Shown here: positions 19,095-29,064 of the stretch, one piece after another
How the letters are laid out: each line of letters begins with the position of its first letter
Numbering within the stretch: position 1 is the first letter of the stretch
From: Rothia amarae
GTDB taxonomy: Bacteria; Actinomycetota; Actinomycetes; Actinomycetales; Micrococcaceae
Length of the DNA stretch: 64,000 bases
NCBI RefSeq assembly: GCF_014705945.2
Contig: NZ_CP061538.1
Location: 682,001-746,000 of the forward strand
Direction of reading: 5' to 3'
Position numbers and translations under genes: made by a program
The notes under the pieces: generated by a model
The model's database searches: none
What the model was told of the DNA's origin: nothing
Seen by the model: only the letters and a program-made list of their open reading frames with translations

Positions 19095-19703
19095 ATGACC
19101 GCACTTTCGAAAATTGATATTGCATTACAAGGCCCCGAACATACCCGATCGGTAGCACTAGCCTTAGCGCCGCTCCTGCAACCGGGTGATTTGCTTATTC
19201 TCACGGGAGAACTAGGGGCAGGAAAAACTACTTTCACTCGCTCTCTGGGGGAGGGGCTTGGCGTCCGAGAAGGTGTCATCTCACCCACCTTCGTTCTCTC
19301 ACGAGTGCATCCCAATCTCCCCGACGGTCCTCGCCCCGGTGGCCCCGATTTAGTACACGTCGATGCTTACCGCTTGAGCTCCGCCGAAGAAATCGACGAC
19401 CTCGACCTCGAATACTCAATGGATCAGTCCGTTACCGTTATTGAGTGGGGTAGAGACAAAGTGGAGCATCTGGCAGAATCACGATTAGATCTTGAACTCA
19501 CCCGCGTAACAGGTGCAGATATCGAAGCTGGTTTAGAATTCGTTGCCACCGAAGAACACGATCCCTGGGAAGAAAACGAGGAAGCTGAAGAAGATGCTCC
19601 CGAGCCGCGTTCCCTGAGAATCCTCGCCTCCGGCCCCCGCTGGGAAGGCACAGCATGGAGCGAACTATCTCAGGCGCTTGAGAGCGCGCCCCTCACTGCA
19701 TAA
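19095..19703 (+). CDS. tsaE: tRNA t6A modification ATPase TsaE
   Basis: ATPase of the TsaBDE complex that makes threonylcarbamoyladenosine at tRNA position 37. The P-loop GELGAGKTTF is at residues 38-47, and ISPTFVLSR and HVDAYRL follow as in the family. At 202 residues it is longer than most TsaE proteins; the extra part is a strongly acidic stretch around residues 155-175 plus a C-terminal tail. Part of the alr-tsaE-tsaB-rimI-tsaD operon. Confidence 0.95.
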   Translation: MTALSKIDIALQGPEHTRSVALALAPLLQPGDLLILTGELGAGKTTFTRSLGEGLGVREGVISPTFVLSRVHPNLPDGPRPGGPDLVHVDAYRLSSAEEIDDLDLEYSMDQSVTVIEWGRDKVEHLAESRLDLELTRVTGADIEAGLEFVATEEHDPWEENEEAEEDAPEPRSLRILASGPRWEGTAWSELSQALESAPLTA

Positions 19704-19730
19704 CCACCACTGGAAGTTGATACAAATACC

Positions 19731-20441
19731 GTGCTTGTACTTGCTTTAGATTCCTCGGCAACCGCCTCTGTAGCACTCGCAAAGATCCACCAGGACAGCG
19801 GAGAAGTCGAGATGCTCGCTCACCGACGTACCTCAGATACTCGTTCACATGCTGAAGTCATGGCTCGCTTTGTAGAAGAGACCCTTCACGATGCCGCAGT
19901 TGACCCCTTTTCGATAGATGTCATTGTATGCGGCACCGGCCCCGGACCTTTCACCGGATTACGCGCAGGTATCGTCACCGCCCGTACTGTGGGATTTGCC
20001 TGGAACAAGCCGGTGCTGGGGCTGATGAGCCTCTATGCACTTGCAGAGTACGTGTTTGAAGACGCGCGAAGGGCGGGAAACGACAGCTTCGTGATTGTAA
20101 CTGACGCGCGACGCCGCGAAGTTTATTCCGCGAAATTCTTACTGGAGAACAAGGGGTACACCTTGGTTTCTGGACCCTGCGTGGGACCTGCAGAGGAAGT
20201 TCCCGACGTCGCCGCATACGGCAAAGGTGCTGGGCTCTACTCCGATGTGATGAAGACCGTGGAGGGTTTCGAAAACCATCAGCCTGACGCCGAATATCTG
20301 CTGAAAGCCGCTTCTCGGCTGGGACTAGAGAACCTCTCCGAGGACACTTCAGCACTTTATCTCAGGGATTCTGACGCCAAAGTTCCTGCTGCCCGCAAAA
20401 AAGCAAGTATTTCTGCCGTTACCGTGCCGGGTGAAAAATAA
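19731..20441 (+). CDS. tsaB: tRNA t6A modification protein TsaB
   Basis: Inactive TsaD paralogue that forms the scaffold of the threonylcarbamoyl transferase complex. N terminus MLVLALDSSATASVAL and GTGPGPFTGLRAGIVTAR are family hallmarks. GTG start. It stops exactly one base before the rimI start codon, as is usual in this operon. Confidence 0.95.
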   Translation: MLVLALDSSATASVALAKIHQDSGEVEMLAHRRTSDTRSHAEVMARFVEETLHDAAVDPFSIDVIVCGTGPGPFTGLRAGIVTARTVGFAWNKPVLGLMSLYALAEYVFEDARRAGNDSFVIVTDARRREVYSAKFLLENKGYTLVSGPCVGPAEEVPDVAAYGKGAGLYSDVMKTVEGFENHQPDAEYLLKAASRLGLENLSEDTSALYLRDSDAKVPAARKKASISAVTVPGEK

Positions 20442-20939
20442 ATGCTGCATTCCGAACTGCCTGCCGTGGCTCACGCAATAATGCGTGAAATGACCCTTCA
20501 CGATGTAGAAGCTGTGCATACCGCAGAACTCTCCCTTTTCCCCGCCGATGCCTGGCCACTGGAAATGTTTTTTGCAGAGATTCAGCACCCTACCCGCGCC
20601 TATGTCGTCATTGAAAAAGAGGGCGAAATCGTAGGTTATGCCGGTGCTATGTGCATAGCAGATACCGCCGATATTCAGACCATTGCGGTTCTGCCGCAGT
20701 ATGAAGGGCAAGGGTACGGCAGGGCTATGTTGGATTTCTTACATCGTGAATCAGCGCAACGAGGCGCTCAGCGTATTCTCTTAGAAGTTCGAGCGGATAA
20801 CCTGCGGGCTCAAAATCTCTATCATCTGAACGGATACCGGCAGATACACTGCCGCGCCGGGTACTATAACGACGGTGTAGACGCCCTCATCATGGAAAAA
20901 TCTCTGACACTCAATTCACCGGGAGCAACGCATGACTAA
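20442..20939 (+). CDS. rimI: Ribosomal-protein-alanine N-acetyltransferase RimI-like
   Basis: GNAT-fold acetyltransferase; RimI acetylates the N-terminal alanine of ribosomal protein S18 in E. coli. The acetyl-CoA site is [15 protein letters not shown], followed by [19 protein letters not shown], typical of RimI. The start ATG 20442 directly follows the tsaB stop; an internal ATG at 20481 ([13 protein letters not shown]) gives a more typical N terminus and cannot be ruled out. It overlaps tsaD by 8 bp. The family also includes broad N-alpha-acetyltransferases, so the substrate is inferred. Confidence 0.9.
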   Translation: MLHSELPAVAHAIMREMTLHDVEAVHTAELSLFPADAWPLEMFFAEIQHPTRAYVVIEKEGEIVGYAGAMCIADTADIQTIAVLPQYEGQGYGRAMLDFLHRESAQRGAQRILLEVRADNLRAQNLYHLNGYRQIHCRAGYYNDGVDALIMEKSLTLNSPGATHD

Positions 20940-22032
20940 AGAACCTCTAGTGCTAGGGATTGAATCATCCTGCGACGAAACGGGTATTGGCATTGTGCGA
21001 GGTAATACTTTGCTCACCAATGCCGTGTCATCTTCGATGGATGAACACGTGCGGTTTGGGGGAGTTATCCCGGAGATAGCATCTCGTGCTCACCTGGATG
21101 CTTTTGTTCCTGCTCTGCAGAGTGCGTTGCGGGAAGCCGATGTCACGCTCGATGAGATTGATGCCATTGCAGTGACGGCAGGGCCAGGGCTTTCTGGTGC
21201 TCTTATGGTGGGTGTCTCTGCCGCCAAAGCTTTATCCGTTGCTACGGGCAAACCGCTCTATGGTATCAATCACCTGGTAGCGCACGTCGGCGTGGGATTA
21301 CTGGAAGACTCTGGAATCGAAGGTCACGGTGCTGAACTGCTCGACCAGCTCCCCCGCGAAGGACTTGGAGCGCTCTTAGTTTCAGGCGGTCACACCGAGA
21401 TTCTGGCGGTTCGAGACATTACCTCGGATGTTGAACTCTTAGGGGCAACCCTGGACGACGCCGCCGGCGAAGCGTACGACAAAGTCGCGCGTTTGCTAGG
21501 TCTCAACTATCCAGGTGGCCCCGCCATCGATAACGCGGCACGAGCTGGTCACCGAAAAGCGTTTAACTTTCCCCGCGGATTATCCGCGCGCAAGTTCATG
21601 GGCACCGCCGAAAATCCCGGTCCCCACCGCTATGATTTCTCTTTCTCAGGCCTCAAAACAGCTGTGGCACGAGTAGTCGAAGGATTCGAAACGCGAGGAG
21701 AGGAAATCCCCGTTGCAGATATCGCGGCGTCCTTCCAGGAATCCGTCGTGGACGTCATTACTAAAAAAGCAATGCTTGCTTGCCAAGAAAAAGGAATCAA
21801 AACGTTGCTTCTAGGCGGGGGAGTAGCGGCAAATTCCCGCCTGCGCCAGCTCGCTGCCGACCGTTGCGCTGAACACGGGATTACCCTGATTATTCCCAAA
21901 CTCTCGCTGTGCACCGATAACGGGGCTATGGTCGCCGCTTTGGGCGCACGACTGGTGGCAGAAGGTAGAGAGCCTTCTGGAATCGATTTTGAAACCGATT
22001 CTTCGCTACCGGTGACTACCGTGCTGATCTAA
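20932..22032 (+). CDS. tsaD: tRNA N6-adenosine threonylcarbamoyltransferase TsaD
   Basis: Catalytic subunit that transfers the threonylcarbamoyl group to A37 of tRNAs reading ANN codons. It starts [19 protein letters not shown], has the metal-binding histidines in NHLVAHV (HxxxH), and LVSGGHTE and [14 protein letters not shown]. The length of 366 residues is standard for actinobacteria. Its 3' end overlaps that of the convergent carboxylate-amine ligase gene by 17 bp, with no terminator between them. Confidence 0.96.
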   Translation: MTKEPLVLGIESSCDETGIGIVRGNTLLTNAVSSSMDEHVRFGGVIPEIASRAHLDAFVPALQSALREADVTLDEIDAIAVTAGPGLSGALMVGVSAAKALSVATGKPLYGINHLVAHVGVGLLEDSGIEGHGAELLDQLPREGLGALLVSGGHTEILAVRDITSDVELLGATLDDAAGEAYDKVARLLGLNYPGGPAIDNAARAGHRKAFNFPRGLSARKFMGTAENPGPHRYDFSFSGLKTAVARVVEGFETRGEEIPVADIAASFQESVVDVITKKAMLACQEKGIKTLLLGGGVAANSRLRQLAADRCAEHGITLIIPKLSLCTDNGAMVAALGARLVAEGREPSGIDFETDSSLPVTTVLI

Positions 22033-23173
22033 AGTACGGAGACTTGGTCTGCTCCACGAGATAGCGCACGACGGCGGTCAAATCATTATTGCTCTCCTGC
22101 GCTATCTTGCGTTGCTGGGCAGTGCTGCCGCCGTCCTGAATCATCCGTTCAATCTGCGCTAGATCATCTGAGCAATCTAAATCGCGGGCAATAGGTTCAA
22201 AGATATTAAGCAGACGCTCAATATCTTCGGTCACTAGCAACTCGTTATTGTCGTTGTCTTGGATAATAATCGCATCCAAGCCGTAGCGAGCGGCGCGCCA
22301 TTTATTTTCCTGCATATGCCAGGGTTTTAGCGGCGCTAAAATTTTTCCCGCTTCATAATCGCGTGAGAGCGATTCCACCAGGCACTGATCAAACGCTACA
22401 AGCCCGGAAATATCGTTGAGCGAAGACAAACCATCGCATACGCGCATTTCAACAGTGCCGTAATGAGCTACCGGGCGGATATCCCAGCGGTTCTCGCTAG
22501 GATCATCAATCACACCGGTCACCATCAAATCTTTCAAAAAGACTTCGTAATCTTCCCAGCTCTCAAACGAGAAGGGCAGACCTGCGGTGGGCAGCTGCTG
22601 GAACATGAGCGCACGCTGGCTCGCATAACCGGTATCGAAGCCCTCCCAGAACGGAGAGGACGCCGAAAGCGCCAGCAGATGCGGATAGAAATTACTCAAA
22701 CCATTCAATACAGGCAATGCCTTGGCTTTACTATCAATACCGGTATGAACGTGCACACCGTAAATCATCATCTGCCTACCCCAGTACTGGGTGCGATCCA
22801 GCATCTTCTGATAGCGATCTTTATTGGCGATAGGTTGGTCAATAGAACGAGAAAAGGGATGAGTACCCGCCGAAAAAATTTCAATACCCAACTGGTCGGT
22901 GGCGACCATAAGTTGTTCTTTTGCTTTCTCTAACTGGTGGACCGCTTCGGCAACATTGGCGGAAACGCCGGTAACGAGCTCCACCGTATTATCTAAAAAT
23001 TCACCGGTAATATGCGGGCCGGTGGAAGCATCTAACAGTTCAGGAGAAAGTTCCTCTATCACATCGAATACTTCTTGCGCTCGCGAGGTGAGCTCCATGC
23101 TCTTGCTATCGACGAGCGCTAATTCCCACTCAACACCGAGGGTTGATTGAGCCGATTTGGCGAATGAAATCAC
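22016..23173 (-). CDS. Carboxylate-amine ligase, YbdK/GCS2 family
   Basis: Member of the glutamate-cysteine ligase type 2 family: [12 protein letters not shown] at the N terminus (metal- and glutamate-binding GxExE-like motif), GVHVHTGI and [16 protein letters not shown]. The E. coli relative YbdK ligates glutamate and cysteine weakly. In an organism that makes mycothiol, glutathione synthesis is not expected, so the true amine substrate is unknown. The start is GTG 23173, because AGGAGAACCTCC lies just upstream; 11 extra codons up to 23206 are unsupported. The 385-residue length is normal for the family. Confidence 0.87.
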   Translation of the reverse strand: MISFAKSAQSTLGVEWELALVDSKSMELTSRAQEVFDVIEELSPELLDASTGPHITGEFLDNTVELVTGVSANVAEAVHQLEKAKEQLMVATDQLGIEIFSAGTHPFSRSIDQPIANKDRYQKMLDRTQYWGRQMMIYGVHVHTGIDSKAKALPVLNGLSNFYPHLLALSASSPFWEGFDTGYASQRALMFQQLPTAGLPFSFESWEDYEVFLKDLMVTGVIDDPSENRWDIRPVAHYGTVEMRVCDGLSSLNDISGLVAFDQCLVESLSRDYEAGKILAPLKPWHMQENKWRAARYGLDAIIIQDNDNNELLVTEDIERLLNIFEPIARDLDCSDDLAQIERMIQDGGSTAQQRKIAQESNNDLTAVVRYLVEQTKSPYFRSAR

Positions 23174-23297
23174 GGAGGTTCTCCTGAATGATGAGAAGTG
23201 AGGCATCTGACCTTAATTATAGGTCAGCGAAAAAGTGGATTTTACATACGAGTACACATAGTGAGATGTCTCTCAGGGTGCTAGAAAAGGGAGGCTC

Positions 23298-24587
23298 TTA
23301 TCCGGTAAAAGTCATCAGCGGTTGGGCCGATAACGCCAAGCGTCGAGATGCTGTGCCTTCCCCTAGCCTCGTGACAATCAGAGTGCCTTCAACGGAACCC
23401 TTTTTCTTCTTGCTCTGCCCCAGGAGCTTTTTACGGAGTTGCTCAGGAACAATATCTACCCCGCGTTTTTTGATGGTAAGCGTACCGATGTTTTCTTCGC
23501 GCACCCATTTTTTCAACACTTTTTCTTGCAGAGGCATCTCGCCAAGAATTCTATAGCCGCTCACGGCAGGGGAGTCTAGCTCCTTGTCGGCGCTGAGATA
23601 GGCAAGGTGTTTGTCTATCAAATGTGCATCGAGCTGGTCCGCGAGTTCACTCACCAGGTGCGCACGCACAATAGCGCCGTCGGGTTCGTAGAGGAAATCT
23701 TCAATCTCGCCCGATTCCGCCGGGGGAACCTCAACGTCATCGATAGCGCTGGTGATTTCAAAGAGTATTTCAGGTTCCAGTGGGTGAGGGGAAAGCAACG
23801 TTGCACTGCGGCGCACGTTCTTACGGGCGAGCGCATTGAACCACAGAACTACTTCTACCACTTGGCCGCCGTGGCTAATCCATTGGGCTTCGCACTGCTC
23901 GGGAATTTCATGATGGGGGATTCCCGGCCCCATCTTCACACCCATGGGGATACCGGTTTGAGCCAGTTTCACCACAAACGATAGGGGAGGAGAGAACGCT
24001 TCGGCGTCGAAAATTCGAGACGAGGTTCGCCCCTGCTCCACTGTGCGTCGGGCAGGATCTAGCCAGAGCCCTTGAACGGGGTTTCCTTCGTTATCTTTTA
24101 GCTCAGATATATCGAGGTGCTCAACATTTCCCACTTTCACCATCGAACGAGGGTAGTCGGAGAGATTATGGGCAGTCATAGCGGCGGTAGCTTCATCAAG
24201 CTCCACCGCAAGCACGCTCATGCCCGCGCGCGAAAATTCTAGAGAATCTGCTCCGATGCCACACCCTAAGTCTGCAACTGACACCACGCCAGCTTCTTTG
24301 AAACGCTGAGCATGCAAACGCGCCACTGACGTACGGGTTGCTTGCTCGAAACCAGCCTCGGTCAACACCATTTTTTGAGCGGCTTCGCCAAATTTAGAGA
24401 GTGCCTGCGTGCGCAGCTTCGCTTGATTCAAAATGGCGGATACGGAGGGAGGGGCAAACCCTTCAGCTCGCAGAGCACTGGCATATTCCAGAGCATTCTT
24501 CTGCAGGTAAGGGACGAATCGGTCCACGGTTTCAAGTTCTCGCACAGATAGTGCAAGCGCCGGAGGCGAAGAAAGTAAAGACATCAC
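23298..24587 (-). CDS. THUMP-like domain SAM-dependent methyltransferase
   Basis: A class I methyltransferase fold covers about residues 100-250, with the SAM-binding VADLGCGIGADSLEF and acidic VLAVELDE, then GLWLDPARRT. The C-terminal part (about 330-429) resembles the THUMP-like domain of this actinobacterial family, with EENIGTLTIKKRGVDI. Such proteins are annotated as class I SAM methyltransferases; the substrate, perhaps an RNA, is not known. Two adjacent ATGs start it (24587 and 24584). It is divergent from groES, with the CIRCE element between them. Confidence 0.85.
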   Translation of the reverse strand: MMSLLSSPPALALSVRELETVDRFVPYLQKNALEYASALRAEGFAPPSVSAILNQAKLRTQALSKFGEAAQKMVLTEAGFEQATRTSVARLHAQRFKEAGVVSVADLGCGIGADSLEFSRAGMSVLAVELDEATAAMTAHNLSDYPRSMVKVGNVEHLDISELKDNEGNPVQGLWLDPARRTVEQGRTSSRIFDAEAFSPPLSFVVKLAQTGIPMGVKMGPGIPHHEIPEQCEAQWISHGGQVVEVVLWFNALARKNVRRSATLLSPHPLEPEILFEITSAIDDVEVPPAESGEIEDFLYEPDGAIVRAHLVSELADQLDAHLIDKHLAYLSADKELDSPAVSGYRILGEMPLQEKVLKKWVREENIGTLTIKKRGVDIVPEQLRKKLLGQSKKKKGSVEGTLIVTRLGEGTASRRLALSAQPLMTFTG

Positions 24588-24676
24588 TGCTCATCTTAGC
24601 GAAGACATTCGATGCGCTCATCGCGAAACGCCCGTGCTTTCTTGACCCTGAAACGCCAGCGGTTCTAAAGTTTGTA

Positions 24677-24703
24677 TTAGCACTTGACCGCTCACAGTGC
24701 TAA
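24677..24703. promoter_or_regulatory. CIRCE operator upstream of groES
   Basis: TTAGCACTT, nine bases, CAGTGCTAA: the HrcA-binding inverted repeat (consensus TTAGCACTC-N9-GAGTGCTAA) with one change in each arm (T for C, C for G), which weakens one pair. It lies 93 bp upstream of the groES start, so groESL is likely repressed by HrcA and induced by heat. Confidence 0.93.
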
Positions 24704-24796
24704 ACGCCTTCGAGGGCGGCACCGCGACGACGTCCTTGATAGCTCTCTGGAAACGGTCACCCATCATAAGATTTCATCATCGATGAAGGAGTAATA

Positions 24797-25090
24797 ATGT
24801 CTTCCATCAAGCCTCTTGAAGATCGCGTAGTAGTTCAGATTGTTCAGGCAGAGCAGACCACCGCGTCAGGTCTGGTAATTCCCGATACCGCTAAAGAAAA
24901 GCCCCAGGAAGCTAAGGTCGTAGCTGTTGGCCCCGGTCGCGTAGACGACAAGGGCAACCGCCTTCCCGTCGACGTAGCAGAAGGTGACACCGTTATCTTC
25001 TCCAAGTACGGCGGAACCGAAGTTTCCTTCGAAGGTCAGGACTACCTGATTCTTTCTGCACGCGACGTTCTCGCAGTAATCTCCAAGTAA
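24797..25090 (+). CDS. groES: Co-chaperonin GroES
   Basis: Seven-subunit lid of the GroEL folding chamber. 97 residues, starting [20 protein letters not shown], with the GPGR turn and the ending [13 protein letters not shown]. First gene of groES-groEL, under the CIRCE operator. Confidence 0.97.
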   Translation: MSSIKPLEDRVVVQIVQAEQTTASGLVIPDTAKEKPQEAKVVAVGPGRVDDKGNRLPVDVAEGDTVIFSKYGGTEVSFEGQDYLILSARDVLAVISK

Positions 25091-25108
25091 ATTATTCCCA
25101 CAAACTAA

Positions 25109-26710
<1,602 letters not shown>

Positions 26711-26743
26711 AAGAATTTGTTCTAACCCGTCTTGACTAAACAG

Positions 26744-26788
26744 ACAATTCCCCTCCTTTGTGATTACTCACAAAGGAGGGGAATTCTT
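26744..26788 (+). terminator. Rho-independent terminator after groEL
   Basis: Perfect 18-bp stem of AATTCCCCTCCTTTGTGA and its complement, with loop TTAC, followed by CTTATTTCG. Confidence 0.88.
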
Positions 26789-26923
26789 ATTTCGCCGACT
26801 GATTCGTCAGTAAACTTCAGGTAACGTGTTCATAGCCAAATTGGTAATCACACCCTTAGGAAATATTCACTCTTGTCTCCTTTCAGAGCGAGATGTGAAT
26901 ACCGCACCAGATGATTGAAGCAG

Positions 26924-29014
26924 ATGACAAATTCCCACAACATGTCTTCTGTTCCCTTAAGCAATAAACAGGGAACTCAGATTATTAACAATCAATCGAA
27001 TCGCAAATTCCGCCCTGAAATTCAGGGTCTGCGCGCGCTTGCATTGCTCTTGGTCGCCGCATACCATCTGTGGTTCGGTAAAGTCTCAGGCGGCGTTGAC
27101 GTCTTCCTGCTCATCTCAGCTTTCTTGATGACGGGGTCGTTCGTCCGCCGTATGGAAAACAATAAGTTTGCCGGCTTCCGCTCGGTGGTTGACTATTGGA
27201 TTCACGTGTTCAAACGTATCCTGCCGTTGGCTTCTGTAGTGGTCGTTGGAATCCTGCTGGGTTCTTACCTTTTCCTTCCCGCTGACCGGTGGGAAAGCCT
27301 GCTTTCTGAAGCAAAATCTGTAGTTTTTTACTACCAAAACTGGTGGTCCATTTCTAACCTGGTGGACTACTATGCCGCTGACTCCTCTGTGGCATCTCCT
27401 TTCCGCCACTACTGGTCTCTATCAGTGCAGGGTCAGATTTACCTCTTGTGGCCGCTGATCTTTTTGCTGGGATGGCTGATTATTCGTGCAACGCGGGTGA
27501 ACGTCCGCGGATTGATGCTTCTCATCTTCGGCACCATCTTTGCCGGTTCTTTGGCATATTCGATCTTTGTCACCGCAACGAGCCAGCAGACTGCTTACTT
27601 CAATACTTTTGCGCGTTTGTGGGAATTCGCGTTGGGTTCTTTGGTGGCTATTGTGATGCCCTGGCTCAGTATTAACCGCTATGTGCGTGCGGCAATGGGC
27701 TGGGCAGGTATCGCCATGATTATTAGCTGCGGTTTCATTTTTGACGTCGAAGGCGTCTTCCCTGGCTACCATGCGCTGTGGCCCACACTTGCGGCATCGA
27801 TGATTATTATCGCCGGAGATACTCAGACTGCATTCGGTCCAGAACGTTTGCTGACCTTGAAGCCACTCATGTGGTTGGGTAACTATTCTTACGGCCTCTA
27901 CCTGATTCACTGGCCGCTTCTGGTATTCTTCCTCTCACGCAACCACACAGAAAAAGCAGGTTTCGTATCGGGTGTAGGACTACTGACCCTTTCTGTTCTT
28001 TTCTCCTACATCATCACCCGCTATATTGAACAGCCGTTGCGCGCATGGAAGGCTCCCGACCTTTCGCCGATTCGTGGGCTCGCTGTGGTGGCTGCCTGCA
28101 TCGCGCTCGTCATGATTCCCACTCTGGGATGGCAGGGCAAGCTCGCCTACGATGCTTATAAAGCAGAATCACTCAAGGCACTTAACAACCCCGGTGCAGC
28201 TGCTCTGGCAGCAGATTTCAAATTTGAGGGTGACGCTAATGCGGCACCATTTCCCACCCTCGCTCAACTACCTGACGACTGGGCGAACGTAGGCACACCC
28301 TGCACTGCAGATAACTTGCCGTTCTCAACAGATGTTGTGCTCAAAGATCACTGCAATACTGCTAACCTGCCAGAACACCCCGATAAAATCGTGGTCGCTG
28401 TAGGAAACAGTCATATGCAGGTGTGGTCACCAGCGCTGACCGAGTACGCCAAAGAAAACAACTGGGCACTGTACTACTTCCTAGAAGGTGGTTGCTTCTT
28501 TGATCAGTTCAAAGACGGGGATCCTAACGTCTGCGCTAATTTTTCCAATCAGGCAGACAAATTTGTTCACGATGCTGGAGCTGAAACGGTTGTAGTAACC
28601 GGGTCCCGATCAGTTCCGAACGGTCCTGATGAAGTAACTGATGGAATGAAGGACCGCATTGGGTCTCTGACTGGCGAAGGGTTAGAGGTCATTGCGCTAC
28701 GTGACCACCCTCGTTTTGATTCCAGTTTTGCTGACTGCAATAGCAAGGGAGAAATTTGTTCTAAGCCAGCTGGGCAAGACATACATAACAACCCGTTGGA
28801 CTCGTTAGAGCAACAGTACCCAGGCTTCTCTACAGTCAATCTCACCGATTTAGTGTGCCCTGATGGTAACTGCCCTTCGATCATTGGAAATGTATACACC
28901 TATATGGATGCAAACCATATATCTAAGAGCTACATAGATACTGCTATCCCTAATTTCATTGACCGTTTTGAACCGGCTGTAGAACGAGCAGAAGGCTCTA
29001 CGAAATCTGAATAA
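26924..29014 (+). CDS. Acyltransferase-3 / SGNH membrane protein (first of two)
   Basis: Membrane O-acyltransferase of the OatA/OafA architecture. The N-terminal acyltransferase-3 domain (about residues 25-390) has 10-11 membrane segments, starting KFRPEIQGLRALALLLVAAYH, where the final His is a conserved catalytic or binding residue. The C-terminal extracytoplasmic SGNH domain has the nucleophile in GNSH (Ser about 496) and the DxxH pair at about Asp662/His665. Such proteins acetylate peptidoglycan, polysaccharide or other envelope glycans; the acceptor is unknown. The start is uncertain: TTG 26915, ATG 26924 and ATG 26942 are all possible. A close paralogue follows 50 bp downstream. Confidence 0.88.
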   Translation: MTNSHNMSSVPLSNKQGTQIINNQSNRKFRPEIQGLRALALLLVAAYHLWFGKVSGGVDVFLLISAFLMTGSFVRRMENNKFAGFRSVVDYWIHVFKRILPLASVVVVGILLGSYLFLPADRWESLLSEAKSVVFYYQNWWSISNLVDYYAADSSVASPFRHYWSLSVQGQIYLLWPLIFLLGWLIIRATRVNVRGLMLLIFGTIFAGSLAYSIFVTATSQQTAYFNTFARLWEFALGSLVAIVMPWLSINRYVRAAMGWAGIAMIISCGFIFDVEGVFPGYHALWPTLAASMIIIAGDTQTAFGPERLLTLKPLMWLGNYSYGLYLIHWPLLVFFLSRNHTEKAGFVSGVGLLTLSVLFSYIITRYIEQPLRAWKAPDLSPIRGLAVVAACIALVMIPTLGWQGKLAYDAYKAESLKALNNPGAAALAADFKFEGDANAAPFPTLAQLPDDWANVGTPCTADNLPFSTDVVLKDHCNTANLPEHPDKIVVAVGNSHMQVWSPALTEYAKENNWALYYFLEGGCFFDQFKDGDPNVCANFSNQADKFVHDAGAETVVVTGSRSVPNGPDEVTDGMKDRIGSLTGEGLEVIALRDHPRFDSSFADCNSKGEICSKPAGQDIHNNPLDSLEQQYPGFSTVNLTDLVCPDGNCPSIIGNVYTYMDANHISKSYIDTAIPNFIDRFEPAVERAEGSTKSE

Positions 29015-29064
29015 CGGACGTTGTACCGCACGCCGTACCTCAAAAATTATTCGTCGGAGGAATG

